In this document: positions 11,389 to 24,440 of the stretch, in pieces
Numbering within the stretch: position 1 is the first letter of the stretch
Layout: every line of letters begins with the position of its first letter
From: Oryzias latipes
Taxonomy: Eukaryota > Chordata > Actinopteri > Beloniformes > Adrianichthyidae
Direction of reading: 5' to 3'
Length of the DNA: 64,000 nucleotides
Assembly (NCBI RefSeq): GCF_002234675.1
Contig: NC_019859.2
Location: 11,125,983 to 11,189,982, forward strand
Position numbers and translations under genes: made by a program
The notes under the pieces: generated by a model
Seen by the model: only the letters and a program-made list of their open reading frames with translations
The model's database searches: none
What the model was told of the DNA's origin: nothing

Positions 11389-14300
11389 AACTTTCTGTTT
11401 TTTCATGTCAGTTTTCCCTTTAGACAGAGAACATCTTAATCAGAAGCAGCATCAGCAGCAAAACATTTAGATTCCATAAACAGACGTGAACTTTTCTTCT
11501 GATATTTAACTTCATATCGTTGAAATGACACTTCTTCTAGTTTTAAGGTGCCCTTTAAGTGGTTCCACATCCAACTTTGTATGAGTGTCTGCATGTTACC
11601 TGTCCATAGTGGGGATTATAGAAGGAGGAGGACCACCAGTTGGAGGAGGAAATCCAGGAGGAGGCACAGTAATGGGCAATCCTTAAGATGTGAAAACAAG
11701 GAGGATGGAGTTAACTCCCTTAATGCAAAACATTGATGTATAAATAAAGGAGAATAAGAAAAGAGGAAACTGACTGGGTGGGGGTATGAGTGGAGGTGCA
11801 GTGCTGACATTTGGGGGTGGAGGAAGAAAAGGGGGTGGTGGTATGTTCGGAGGAATTGGTCCAGGTGGGAAGAAGGTGGGAATCTTGGCAGCGGCGGGTT
11901 CAGTGTCTGACGTCGAGTGTTCAGAGATCACCTGTGGAGCAGCAGAGCAAACAGGAGGTCCTTAGTGAGCAAATGAAACGCTTACAGAAGACTTTTCATT
12001 TATTTTATTTAAATGTTTTTCAAGCGTTCATTTTCTGCACCTGAATATTGTTTCCATCTAAATTGTGTCTGCGCCGCCCTTCTACCCTGCTGATGGTGGC
12101 AGTCTGTCCACCAATCACATCTATGGTCCCACTTGATTTCCTAGAAATCAAAAATATCAAGAAATATCAAAGAAGCACCACCTAAATACAACCTGGAACA
12201 GCTAAAATGTTAAAACATAATACAACACCAACTAAAAGAGTTTCAATTAAATAAATGTTCCATAAAATTTCATCACTTCTTGCACTAAACTTGTTACACG
12301 GGAGATGTCCCCGGTGACGCCTGCAGAACACACGTTCTTGTACGCACCGTAACTCTTCTACCGTTGACACGATCAACGGGAATCAGCTGATTCTGACTCA
12401 GAGAAAAGCGGCTTTTCACATCAGCTTTGCACAGATATGCAGTATATTACTAATGTAAAATGTAACATGAAAGCGGAAAAGCTGCTTTTTTTCTCTCCTT
12501 CAGAATCCGATGAAGAGCTACAATAGTCAGAAGAATGTCAACAGCAGAGTTTCAGTTGGACAGATTTCTCTGACTACAATGATTAGAAAAAATATCTGAT
12601 TCTGTTATTTTCCTCATTATCTTTACTATCCATAAAATCCATTATATTTTGAATCTTAGATCATAACCTTGAGATATTTTAAAAAGAAAGTAAATTTTGT
12701 CATTTAAATTCTTAAAACTACTTTGGATTAGGAAAGAACGGTCTTCAGTTTGTGTTACGGTCACAAGAAATCTAAATTCTGGGTACAAGAAGAAGAAAAA
12801 GAGGAAGGTGTTACCTGGCGACCTGACCGATGGCAGACTTGTACAGACTGATTGGAGATGGGAAGTCTGTCTTAGACGTGTGAACAGGTAAGCTGGAGAT
12901 GTCCTTCTCATTGCCAGTCCTGCCCTGCTGCACCTAGACACAAAACACAACCGTCATGATGAAGGTAGCATTACTTTACCAGAACTTTAAGCTACTCTGA
13001 CATATATTACAGAAGAAGATATTTAGTGTTGTCAGCCAAAACAGATTAAGGTATTGAACAGACAGTGGATTTACACTTTAAGACATTGAAGATTTTTATA
13101 TTTAGAGTAGAACAGAAAAATCTGAGTCATTGATGCATGAAGATGAATACAGGTAAAAAGATGCATAAAGGAAAATGAAAGCAGATAGCTTTTCCTGTCC
13201 CTTTAAAATGTTTAAAAATGTTTTCTTTTGTCTACATTTAACTAGTTTTTGCTTCTTCTTTTTGCCATTGATTAACACACTAAATGCTAAAACAAATTTC
13301 CTGTGGAGAGCACACACATTGCATCCACTTTCTTATCTGTTCTGTAAAGGACGTTGTACAGGCAGGGCATCCGGCGCAGCTTTCAGCTAGATTTATTGCT
13401 TTATAAGTTTACACACAAACACACATTGTGATCAATCTTATTCGGGCTCTTGACATTGTTAGACAAGATGCTTTATAGTCTGGTGTTGCAAGAAGCCGTT
13501 GGTTTTATAGTTTAACAGGTTGCAGGAGGAAAACCCTGACAGGTCTACAGAAAGAGATTTCTACCATCAAGGAAGGATGGATGGATGTTCATTCACCACA
13601 AAGCCTTAAATCAACATCTTAGCTACTGTAACCACACAGCACAGACTGAAAACGCAATAAACATGAAACCTTTTGTTCTTCAGGTTAGATCAAAATACGA
13701 AACCCTCATGCTTTTAAAAATATCTAATCAAAATAAACCTTTCAGCAGGAAGAACAGTTTCATAAATATGAAAGTCTGGATTAATCAGGGCTTTGAGCTA
13801 AAGTAGAGGTGTCAGACTCCAGGCCTCAAGCATCCAGTCGGTTTCTCGAGAAATCCGCCTGACCTGCTGCTGATTACATGTATGGCCGGAGTTTGAAGGG
13901 TGTGGGCTAAAGAACAGGAATACAATTCATAGCTGTGTCTCACAGTGATCTTGCTGGTCACAGATCCGACTGTCGAGACGTCCAGACCCATTCGCAGCCT
14001 CTTCTGTTTCTCGCAGTATGCCTTCCAGGTGTCCTCGTTGAAGCCGTAGTTGAAGTAGTCGGACAGATCCGCTCCTGCACACAGAAAGACGCTTTCAGTG
14101 ACTGAAGATGATATTTCTACCTTTTTAAGACCGTTAAGTATAGAGAAAGTCTAAAAAAATAAAAATGAATACCCAAAGATGCTTTAGTCCTTATGTTGTT
14201 TTTTTTACAATATTTAAAGACTATCAATGGCTTTTCATCTAAAAAAAAGGCAGAGCTGATGTTTTATAGTGACGAAATTGTTTTTATTGCATCACATTTA

Positions 14301-16611
14301 TCCATCTTTTTTTAATTTGTAAAGACAGTAATAACCCTAAAAAGTATAGCTAAAACCATTTTACTTGACTTTTACAAACCTGGCTTCCTCCAGGGCTTCT
14401 CTTCAAAGGACTCCACGTCCACCTCCAGCACCGGGACGCCATTGATGTTTCCTGGTGCATCAAGATCCACCCCTTTCAGCTTTGAAGACACTGAGAATAA
14501 CCAAAATAAATGCTGCTGAATGCTTACAAAGTAAGAAAGAAGAGGAATATTGTTCAAACACAACTGAAAATAATTGTTGCAACAGCTTGGAGACGCACCC
14601 TGTCCATAAGGTCTGGAGCCTGACTTTATGTTGAGGTTAACAGGTGGAGTGCCGTAAGTCCTGCAACAAAAATAGAATACTTATTAATTATCTAATAAAA
14701 TACAAAAAATAATGCAGGCCAGGTTTTTTTTGGCATGAATACATTTACCACGATTATTCAGTTACTGTAAAATAAATAATCACAAATCCATCGCTAAAAT
14801 TCAACAGATTATTGCTGGGTTTGCAACCAAAGATCATTTGACTTTTACAACCTGTATAAAAAAAAAACACTCAGGTCCATTAAAACTAATTCAAAAAAGA
14901 AAACCACATCAAATTTTATGGAATAAAATTGAATACAGAAATTGTTTCAAAAATTCAAGCCTTCACATTTTTATGCAACATTAACAGCTAAAGTTAGGGT
15001 CACTAAATACTTCCAACACGTCAACTCAGAAGACATCTCTATGTCCCCAAACAACAACATAGCCTGACAGGAAACAAGAAACCCAGCAGATGCAGGAAGG
15101 AAACCGGAGATTTTTTTATTTTTTTTTACATCTCTGTTCTGCCTGTGTTTTGCTGAAAGTCCAAAATCAAAAGTAACACCTTCTGACACCGGTGTCTTTT
15201 CCACAATAAAGCCATCTGAAGCCAAAAAAAAGGTTAGAACTTAAAAGGATAAGAAAAAACGAAAAACAACAAAACATTTCTTCTTGCCATTAATTAAAAA
15301 CAAGAAAACAGCTTCATACAAAAACATTTACTACGAGAAACTGTAAATATTTCCACTGGACTCAAACCTACGTGTATTGTGGTGCTCCGGTCTTAATGTC
15401 ACCGATGGTAACGCGGACGTCATCGTCGTCATCATCGCTGTCGCTGTCACTTTCTACATCCTCACCAGCAGTTTCACCAGTGGCCTGAAATGTCGGGAAA
15501 AAGAGAAAAAAAAGCCTCCAATTTAGTAAAGATGCAGGAAAAAAAGACAGGTGGAGAGAAACAAATAAAAACAGGCTACCTCAGACGCAACTCCGTTTCC
15601 TGTTGCATGTTCAGGAGCAGCATCTTCTGCTTGAGCATCAGCTGGTGCACTGCAGGTTTATTAATAAACTGTTAGACATGCTGTAAAGCTTTCTATAACA
15701 ACAACAAAAGGTCTTGGTTTTATTTGTCCTAATTTCCACAATGATGGTTTATTTTAAGAGATTTACTAATGATATAATTTTATGTCAGATGTTTAACTGG
15801 AAAATGAAATAACCGATCAAAGTTTTAGAGCTAAAAAGTCTTGAGTTTTGATGTAATGTATTTAGAATTTAATCAAACTTAAGGGTTCACCTACCTGACA
15901 TAAGTTAAAGAAATTCAATTCATACACCCACATTTTACAAGCATTTATCACATAAAAAAAGACCACGCAAAGCTTCTGCTAAACGGCTACATCATGTACA
16001 TGTAAACATGTAAAACAGTCATTGTTTTGGGAAAATTCCCCTAAATTATCAAAATGGTTCTCTTTTTCTTTTTGTAAATGATATTCAATGGTGTTTGTGT
16101 TTTACCCGACATCCGTGTTTAACTTTGCTCCTTCTTCATCCTCCTCTTTGGTCTCGGACTCATCTGAAAAGAAACATTAATTATCACCGGGCGGATAACA
16201 ACACATGTAAACTAATATGACTTGATATCATTGACTGTGTACGCAAAAGCCCTAGAAAAAACACGCATGGCAGAGTGATAAAGAATGTAAAGCTCATAAT
16301 AATTATAATAAAAAAATATATATTTATAACTTGCTTTTAAGTCATCTTTCTGCTTAAGGCCAAAGCGCAGATTGCTAACTAGCTACCCAGCTAGCACAGA
16401 CAGACAGCGCACTTTTTAAACTGCTTTACCTTCCAGTCTAATTTGAAGTTAAACCAACTACAATTACTTTGTTGTTTTTTATGTCGGTCATTTTAGGCGA
16501 CACTTGCATTTCCTTGTAGTTAATTGATTTACCTCCATACAACCATTCCTCCTCCTCGTCCCCGGCGCTAGCATCGGTGGTGGTCGTTTTGTCCGCCTCC
16601 TCCGCAGACAT
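9144..16611 (-). CDS. fip1l1: Pre-mRNA 3'-end-processing factor FIP1 (fip1l1)
   Basis: Fip1 is a CPSF subunit that binds U-rich RNA and recruits poly(A) polymerase in the nucleus. Fifteen minus-strand exons: 16611-16533, 16163-16106, 15649-15580, 15484-15372, 14660-14599, 14490-14380, 14074-13944, 12933-12815, 12140-12041, 11931-11775, 11681-11600, 10891-10839, 10734-10545, 10284-10138, 9288-9144. They sum to 538 codons plus stop, close to the mammalian length. Domain order: acidic N-terminus (DEEEEWLYG, then [10 protein letters not shown]); the conserved Fip1 motif around residues 134-194 ([14 protein letters not shown] ... [20 protein letters not shown]); a proline-rich segment about 300-360; an Arg/Glu/Asp-rich region about 400-490; and a basic tail ([17 protein letters not shown]). 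The start at 16611 gives MSAEEADK; the upstream in-frame ATG at 16671 is not needed. Teleosts may carry two fip1l1 copies, and I cannot say which this is. Confidence 0.95.
11355..11386. repeat. Poly(A) run in fip1l1 intron 11
   Basis: An adenine homopolymer of about 30 bases on the plus strand (poly-T in the fip1l1 transcript). No retroelement body was recognised next to it. Confidence 0.8.
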
Positions 16612-16860
16612 GTTCGCCCAGCTCAGAAAAGCTGAAAGTATAAGCGAGACCCTACGAAAAACCACCAACAAAAGAGTACCACTGAGAATTATTACAAAGT
16701 CCTACTTTTCGGAGGACGCTATTTTTTTATTAATATACGCATGAATTGGGTTCTTTCAGATCCATTTAGACGTCTACGAGTCGTGAACCCGGAAGAGACT
16801 CCGGAGAATGTCCTGCAGAAGCTCAGCAACGGTGTACAACTGAAGCAGAGCGCCCCCTAC
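16612..16860 (-). promoter_or_regulatory. fip1l1: fip1l1 promoter region
   Basis: Directly upstream of the fip1l1 ATG. It contains an ETS-type core (ACCCGGAAG, 16787-16795) and scattered CpGs and lacks an obvious TATA box, as expected of a housekeeping promoter. Inference from position and motif. Confidence 0.4.
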
Positions 16861-18598
16861 TGGAGTGGATGATTTAGCGCCATGTGTCCCAATGGAGAGA
16901 AAACCTTTAATGTTGTCGGTTGCCCTAGTTTTTACCCCACACACTTTTCAGAGCTTGAAACTGAAAAAACTCTAGCAATTTTACTTTCAAAATAGTAAAT
17001 AGTATGCAATTATATAGCACTTGATGAGGGGAAAAGCACTTTCTTGCACTGATGGCAGCTATTTGGGTCATTAATAAGGCCAACAGGACAGAATTGGGAT
17101 TCAACTTTTTGTTTTTGTACTGACTAAACTTACTTTATTTAAAATCAAAAACTAAGTTATATCTACTACATGCCCATGACTGACATGACCCCACCTTCGC
17201 CGCATAGTTAGCAGGATAGGCTCCAGCAACCCTGCAACCCTGAAATGGATTGAGCTGAGTTGGAAGATTGATCATACAAACTACATGTAATAATATTACT
17301 ATAACTTTGTATCATGGATGGGTGACAAACAAAATAAAAAAATAGTTTAAAAGTGTTGTCTTATGAGAGCAACTTTTACTCATGACATCAATGAGTTCTA
17401 CCTTGCAAAGTTTGGGGAAACTAAGTGATTCTAGATTCGGGGACAAAAAAACAACTCTTGCATTAAATGCTATTATGAACACAGATGCAAAGTTTTGTTC
17501 TTGAACCAAGTTTCTGATTAAATACATGTTTGTTTTAAAAAGTTCTTATTTTATTTATAATTTATAAATAGCCATAATATATTTATTATTTTTCCCCACT
17601 TCCTTGCAACTTCAACCACTTTATGGCATCAAGAAGCATTCAAGATTCCCACTGTGTTTGCTAATGTAAAAAGGACTGTTAATGCATTTATGGCCAGTTG
17701 AGTAGGGCTTCTTTAGGTTTTCAGCAAATTAATGTAAATGTTTGGATTCTTTCACTCTCCTCTCCCCTTTTTCTGCTATCACTTACTCAATGCAGCGCTC
17801 ACATCAACAGTCATGCACAACATGGACATATGCACTGATTGGCCTGCAATAAAAAATCACTAGGAGACAATTTGTGGTCCTCACTTTTTCAGTGTGAGGG
17901 TAGGGGGGGAGAAAGGTGGTAACATCATAGTTGTAGCTGTATTGATTTTCCTCACTCTATCTGAGCCAGGGCTTGATATCACCAGCATCTGCTGTATCAC
18001 ATCATATGTGAGAATTACGTGTGGCTCTCTAAACACAGTTAAGGGCACACACATGCACCTACACTCCAGAGAGCGTTAGACAGGGATCCTAATGCTCTGT
18101 CCGTTAAACTGATAATAGAAATTGCATTTATTTTACTCACTCTCTCCCTCTTCTCCAGTTTCTCTCATTGGTTTCTATTTTTGCTGTTGATTTTCATTAC
18201 CTTTCATCTTTATTTCTTATATTTATGTTTTCAAATTCCATCTTTTATCCATTTTGCTCATTTGATGTACAGCATCATCACAACCATTGTCTTGTTGCAG
18301 TGTGAAAGCAGTTGGTTTGGTTCCTGGCTGTCTTGTGACTTTCTTTCTGTTAGTCACTGTGACACTGTTGTGTTTTCTGTGTGTTAATTATGTGCAGGAG
18401 CATTTGCGTAGGTTTCAGCGAGCCCCGGAGTTGTTTGGCAGGAGCATCCTGGTTGACGGGAGTGTAGGAGGGAGTCCATTGATGTGACCTCCTCACGATG
18501 TGTAGCAGCTTCATCACAGCCTTGCACACATGAAAACAGCAAACATGTAAAGGCCCTGCAGAAGATCCACAAAAAATGTCCAGGGACAACAGTAAGAC

Positions 18599-19015
18599 TT
18601 AAAGACACACTCAGGGTTTGGATGTTTTGAACACCTTATGGCCTTTTTCTGATGGATGAGAACATATATTAAGATAATTAAGCTAAAAAAAATAGCGTTT
18701 CTGAGAATTTCTTTATTCAAATTCTTGTAAATCAGGAGCACACAAAAAAAGTAATTTGAAAAGGATTGTATTTGTGAATTACAAAATATGCTGGGAAGGC
18801 CACAAGCTCCTTTCTCCGAACTCTCAGCAACGGGAAGGGGAAGGGGGGTGGGGTTGCTCTGTGCCGATAGTCCTGCCAAAACTTAGAGGTTAAAATATGT
18901 CCTAGAAAAAACTGATGTTTTTTTTAATTTAAGCTAAAAACAACATAATCACAATTAAAAGACAACTTGGAACAATTTTAAAAATAGATATGGAGGACAT
19001 GCAAGTGGGCATAGT
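18599..19015 (+). repeat. Repeat family A, copy 2
   Basis: Starts ttaaagacacactcagg and shares ttctgagaatttctttattcaa, aaatcaggagcacac, ctctcagcaacgggaagg and the near-end phrase aaaagacaacttggaac with the other copies. The ends are approximate. Confidence 0.55.
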
Positions 19016-20191
19016 GCATAATTATTGCCGTTTGTTTGTGACTTTTTAAATATTTCTGAATTTGAGCTTTTAAATGGTTTTAAATCTTACCTTGAGAAAA
19101 ACATCAACCATTATTTTTACACATTTTACCTCCTTGGGAGCTACATTTATTATTTGCTGTGCTATAGCAAAAGCAACATGTTTAGTTTTTTTTAGTACAT
19201 TGCTGCTAGTTTTTCTTTTCTTCTTTTTTCATATAATTTTCTTTTTCAATTTGTGCCTGATTTCTCTACAATAAAATTGATTGGAAATCTTTTCTGTATC
19301 TAGAAAGCTTGGGATCAGATTTAGAAACTTCTTTAGAAGCTTCTGTTGAGGAGACAGACAGTAAAAACATTTAGCAGATATTACAATGTTTTAATTGTGC
19401 TCTAAAACAAATGGCTGTGGTTTTCCTGAAGCCATAGTAATTCCATGGGACCATGGATGTCGTTCAAACGTCAACTGCATTGTTGATGCAAATTAGACTG
19501 TCGAAAACCAACAGCTCACAGTATTTTGTCACGCATGCAAAATAACCAGCAGAAAGCTGAGATCAAAATGACCCTGAAGATGACCATTTTCATTTGTAAT
19601 ATAAGTTTTGAAGTTCACATTTGAAATGCCACAACGATCAGGCTTTTCATGTCAGAGTCACTGCAACTATTTTTCTAAAGCTACGTTCCCAACAGGCTCA
19701 GCAACACGCGTACAAGCAGCCACTTCCAATAAAAAGTCTATGTGATCATGGGTTTTGGGCTTCCGGGTTAAAAACGCTTGTGTTCACGTGTAGCTATTTA
19801 TGTTTCTAAAACCGTTTTCAGGCTCCACGTGCAAACGTGTGACTATTGAAAGTTAAACCAGGTTGAACTTTGACAAATTAGGTACTCGGATTTGGTAACA
19901 TATTGATGGCGTCCCCTTGAATTCCCCGAAGTGCCAAACGTTTCAAAATTGACAGAGGAGAAGAAACTTATAATTGCCGTTTTTGCTCTGTCAGAAAACA
20001 AAATGACACCAAGTCTTCCAGATAAATCAGAACAAAGCTGTGAAAGAAAAAGCCTGGAGCAAGATTTGCACCGCTTCGACATTTCGCACCAAGCTCCAAC
20101 AGGCGGCGGACATGAGCTAGTAAACAGTAACAAAAAAAGACAAAGAAGAAGAAGCCCCTCCCTGTTCATTCAGTGTGAAACTGTAGGCTAA

Positions 20192-20236
20192 ATGAGAGTT
20201 CAAGAACCCACGTTTAACACGTTCTTGAACTCTCAT
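20192..20236. repeat. Perfect 16 bp inverted repeat, 13 bp loop
   Basis: ATGAGAGTTCAAGAAC (20192-20207) and its exact reverse complement GTTCTTGAACTCTCAT (20221-20236) flank ccacgtttaacac. It could be a transposon end or a hairpin; no gene is attached. Confidence 0.8.
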
Positions 20237-22095
20237 CACATGCCCGTTGTGTCTGTAGCTTTAAGGATATCCAAACTACATCATTAAAACGGAGATCCAT
20301 GAGGATAATTAACTAAGGTGATTATTACAGAAACATGAGAGTTTTAGTCCTGATTGTCTTTGTGATTTTAAACTGATATTGTTTTATCTGTTTAATAAAT
20401 CCCATTGGTTCTACTTAATTATGACATTTACTGCTATCTAACAAGGATTTGTGCAATCTGTTTACATCAATAAACAATAAAAACGATGTATTTTATTTTG
20501 TCCTAGCATAATGTGACCTTTTTCTAAAGCATGCTTTTATGTTTTCAAGCCCCTAATGTCTCTGGATCACATTTTCTCCTCCTCCCTCATTGTTTTGTAC
20601 TATTCTCCTTCTCCAGCAGACTGTTTGTCTTTATATGCTTTCCCCTTCACCCCGTGTGCCACCCTGTCTGTGTCTGCTGCTGGCTCCACGCCCCAGCCTC
20701 CTCCCACCCCACCCGTGTGGATCCCTCCCTCCTTACGGTGGATTAGGGCGGCTTACAGCCTAGTCGATGCTAATCAGGTTTATCCAGACAGAGGGCGATC
20801 ATTGGGCTATCAGTAATTACACACGCCGATATTAGCTTCCACACATATGTATGCTGGCAGTATTTCAATCCACATCATCTCTGTGGATCAAACATACGGT
20901 TATCTCAGCAGTGTGATGCTGCTGCAGCGTATGGAGCCATTTTCTGCACCTTTTGTTTTACAACACAAAGATCCATCTGCTGCAAGACAAAACAAGCCGG
21001 TCCCTCACAGCAGGAGATAATTGTTGCTAATGGAATGAAGGCATCTTTGTAATAGGGTGTAATGTAGATTTGAGAACTTGAAATAAAGTGGTTTTCGCTT
21101 AATATTTTTTTCTTCCCTTGAACATCAGTGTGAGAAAAAGTGTTGTTTTGAGAACTTTTTTTTTGTTTTATGAAAAAGTACCCTCACTGTCAACACTTAA
21201 AACCTTGAGAAGTATTTTTTTGACCCGTTTTATTAGCTTTAGAACAATAGAACAAGCTGTTTGCTATTGCCTCACCAACATCCCAAATCCCCTCTCCAGG
21301 GAGTTTGATGCAATGCCATTGTCACCTAAAACTGGTTTCAGTTTCAGGAATATTAAAAGACTACAGGTGTGCATAAAAATATAAGCACAGGTGGAGCAAT
21401 ATGTTGTTGACAGAAACATTTTCATGTCACAGATTTAAACGTTTGACCCAGATTCATGCTGAGTTTGAGACATTTCATTAATATGTCTTCATTGTAGTAT
21501 GTTATTCACGTTTATAATATAGAGAAAATGTTTTTTTATTGTATTTTAAATGTTCCAAAATATTTGACATTGATCTTATTTTTATGGTTTTCTTATGTTC
21601 TTTGTCTGTCACCATGAACTAACCTTGGTTTGGACTTATTGCTTTAGAAATCAGTTAAAATGGATTAAATGATTGAAAAACACAGTTGCACCACTGTGCC
21701 ATAATAAAAACAGATTTCAATGTATTTGGGGCCTTTGGATCATTTTGTTTAAAGAGTGTTTTCTCCTCCATCACGTAATTTTATGTCTGTGACTCAATAA
21801 TCACATAAAATTAAAGAAAAAAAAAACAAAACAAAACAACATGGATGGGATTTTTTCTGTTGTGTGAAAGATCCAAATTGCAGTTAGTTAGTACTTTCTT
21901 TGTCTAAAGAAGCTCCACATGTTCCACAACATCTACAACTGTTCATTTAGAGGAGTGGGGACATGCAAAGGGAACCTTTTGTCATTTTTAGTATTGCAAA
22001 TATCTTCATAGTGTTGGTCCAGCTTTTGCTCTGGGTTTGTAAATGATACTATTATCGGATAAATAAAAGTTCTTCTATTTCCTGTCTACAAATCA

Positions 22096-22702
22096 TTAAA
22101 GTTCCACTCCGATCATCTTTTAATCTATTTTAAAAGCGCCTCCAGTGGTCTTTTATAATACTTACGCTGTATTTAGCCAAGATTTCTTTTAAAATAGTGT
22201 TGTTTTTTAGAACATTAGAAGAAGTTTATCAAAAATTCATCTCTGAGTTGTGGGAAGGATTGTTGATGCAGAGCGCCCCCGCCCCCGTTCCCATCAACCA
22301 TAACTGAGAGCTCACTGTCCGCATGCTCTTCAACTAGCTTACAACCCCTCACACCCCTAACCTAGCATTACTGGTGCGAAAAATGGCAAGCAATATCGGA
22401 GCTATCCAGCTGTACGGTTTTGATCCAACTTCCAGCTCAGACGAAAACATAAAAGTACACGGACCCAGTCATCTACAAGTGGATTGTGTCTTGTTGTAGT
22501 AGCTTCTGCGTCAGACCCTAAGACCTTTCCCAATGGCATTTTTCGTTTACTCTTGATTAACATCAATTTGAATAAAGAAATACTCAGAAATGTAATTTTA
22601 AGATTCAATTTCTTCAATTATGTCCTCCATCATCAGAAAAATGCTACAAGAACATGTTAAAAACACCCAAAAAACACAATTTTCATCAGAGTGGCTCTTT
22701 AA
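22096..22702 (-). repeat. Repeat family A, copy 3 (full length)
   Basis: The best-bounded copy, 607 bp. It starts ttaaagttccactccgatcatc and ends atcagagtggctctttaa, so its ends form an imperfect inverted repeat with TTAAAG outermost. It lies in the opposite orientation to copies 1 and 2. I see no transposase frame, which fits a non-autonomous DNA element. Confidence 0.65.
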
Positions 22703-23059
22703 GGAATCGATAGCCAAAGTCTCTAAGCCAAAACCCTTATTTTAAAGACCCATGACTGACATGGAAATGTTTTTTCCGCACAGTGAGCCCGATCTGTACA
22801 GCTGTTCGGATCTGAAATGTCAAGCACCACAACTGAACCACAGATGGACACTTAACAACGCCACAGTCAATGAAAACATTACTTCAGCTCGGGCTGCATT
22901 AAACAGCAGAGAAGGACAAATGGACCCTGATATCAAGTTTATAACGCTGTATCAGCAAACGGAAAGAGCTGGACTGCATCAGAAAAAATAATAATATGCT
23001 TAGCTTAGAAAAAAACCCTCCACAGCAGAAATGATGAGGTGTTGTTTTCATCTGATTCC

Positions 23060-23078
23060 TGTGTGTGTGTGTGTGTGT
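23060..23078. repeat. GT microsatellite
   Basis: A short (GT)n tract in the kit upstream interval. Confidence 0.8.
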
Positions 23079-23380
23079 CTGTGTGACTGTGTGCCAATTC
23101 TCTTGAGCGTCTTGTGTGGAAAAGCCCATCCCTTACTGAGGGTGTGAAGAAAACTCCATTTGTAGGTGATTGAGTTAGGAAATGAGTGTGTGCGGCACAA
23201 ATGAGGAGAAAGGAAGAGCAGGAGAAAAGGGGGGAAGGTGAAAGAGAGCAGAAAAGAAGGGGGAATCAAGGAGAAGAAGGAATGTGTCTCGTTGCGTAAT
23301 TTAATCTAAGTGGCTATTTTTCTTGTATAAAACCAATACTGCCCTCTGTCAGGACGCTGTCCTCATCTGTCTAAAAGCAC

Positions 23381-23430
23381 TGAGTGAGTCACCCTGGAGG
23401 CGCACACACAGAGTCACAGTGAGTCAGCGC
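23381..23430. promoter_or_regulatory. Paired TGAGTCA (AP-1/MAF-type) sites
   Basis: Two perfect TGAGTCA heptamers (23385-23391 and 23420-23426) lie 35 bp apart, with a further gagtcac between them, about 4 kb upstream of the kit start codon. Known AP-1/MAF recognition sequence; enhancer function is inference. Confidence 0.3.
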
Positions 23431-23764
23431 AGATCTGCTTTAGACGCTCACCTCAATTATGAATAATGTAATAGGAAAGACATATAAACTGCTCAAATGA
23501 CAGCAGACAGAGTGATGCTAATGAACACATGCACACAAAACGCTCAGTGGTCATCATGGAGGCATCCTTATGGAGCACATGGACAGCTGGCAAGTGAACA
23601 GGTGCATTGTACCATGACACCTTGACGTCCAGGCTTCCTTTGTCTGAAGCCCCAATGATTTCAGAGGGTCTGCAGCCACACCTAAAGTAGAAACGTGTGA
23701 AGCAGAAAACAGCTGGCCTCATCCCTGCTTGAAGTTATTTATCCTGTCTGCTCACTTACATAAA

Positions 23765-24440
23765 AATTGTGTGTTTTTTTTCATGCTCTTGTGGCATTTT
23801 TCTCATGATGGAGGACATCTATAAAGAAAATTTAGCTTAATCTTGCTTTTCTGAGTATTTCTTTATTCAATAAGGGACAGACGGAAAAATGCCGTTGGAA
23901 AAAGCTTGACCAAGGTGCTACAACCAACAGGCCACAATCTCCCTACTCCATTCCTTTCAAATGCATTCACTTGCAGACAAATAGATAGATCCATGCACAT
24001 TCTAAGTTTTCCTCGTCTGAGCTGGCATCTGGCTCAAAACTGTACGGCTGAATAGCTTCAATATTGTTCACCATTTTTGTTGCACCGGTAATGCTGGGAG
24101 CGTGAGGGGCTGTATGCCAGCGGTAGAGAATGCAAACAGATGGATGATTGAAAATGGGGGCGGGATTATTTTGCGCCTACAGTCCCGCCCACAACTCAAG
24201 ATTCAAGTTTCAAGTTTTATTGCCGTTTGCACATGCGGTACATCGGAATTTTTCTTTGGCATCTCTCATGTCAGGATAAGTCAGAGGTGAATTTCTAATC
24301 AACTGTCGCTCTGCACAAACTATGTCCTACAAAAACACACAAGTTCTTCATTTTGGCTAAAAATGACATAGTCATAATTAAAGGAACACTAGGAACAATT
24401 TTACAATGGGTCAAAGGATGATTGAAGTGGGACTCTAATG
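23765..24440 (+). repeat. Repeat family A, copy 4, with a short retroelement tail
   Basis: Carries catgctcttgtggcattttt, gatggaggacat, ttctgagtatttctttattcaa, and ends ggatgattgaagtgggactct. Around 24197-24262 it contains ttcaagtttcaagttttattgcc and cggaatttttctttggc, typical of a fish retroelement 3' end inserted into it. Confidence 0.55.
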
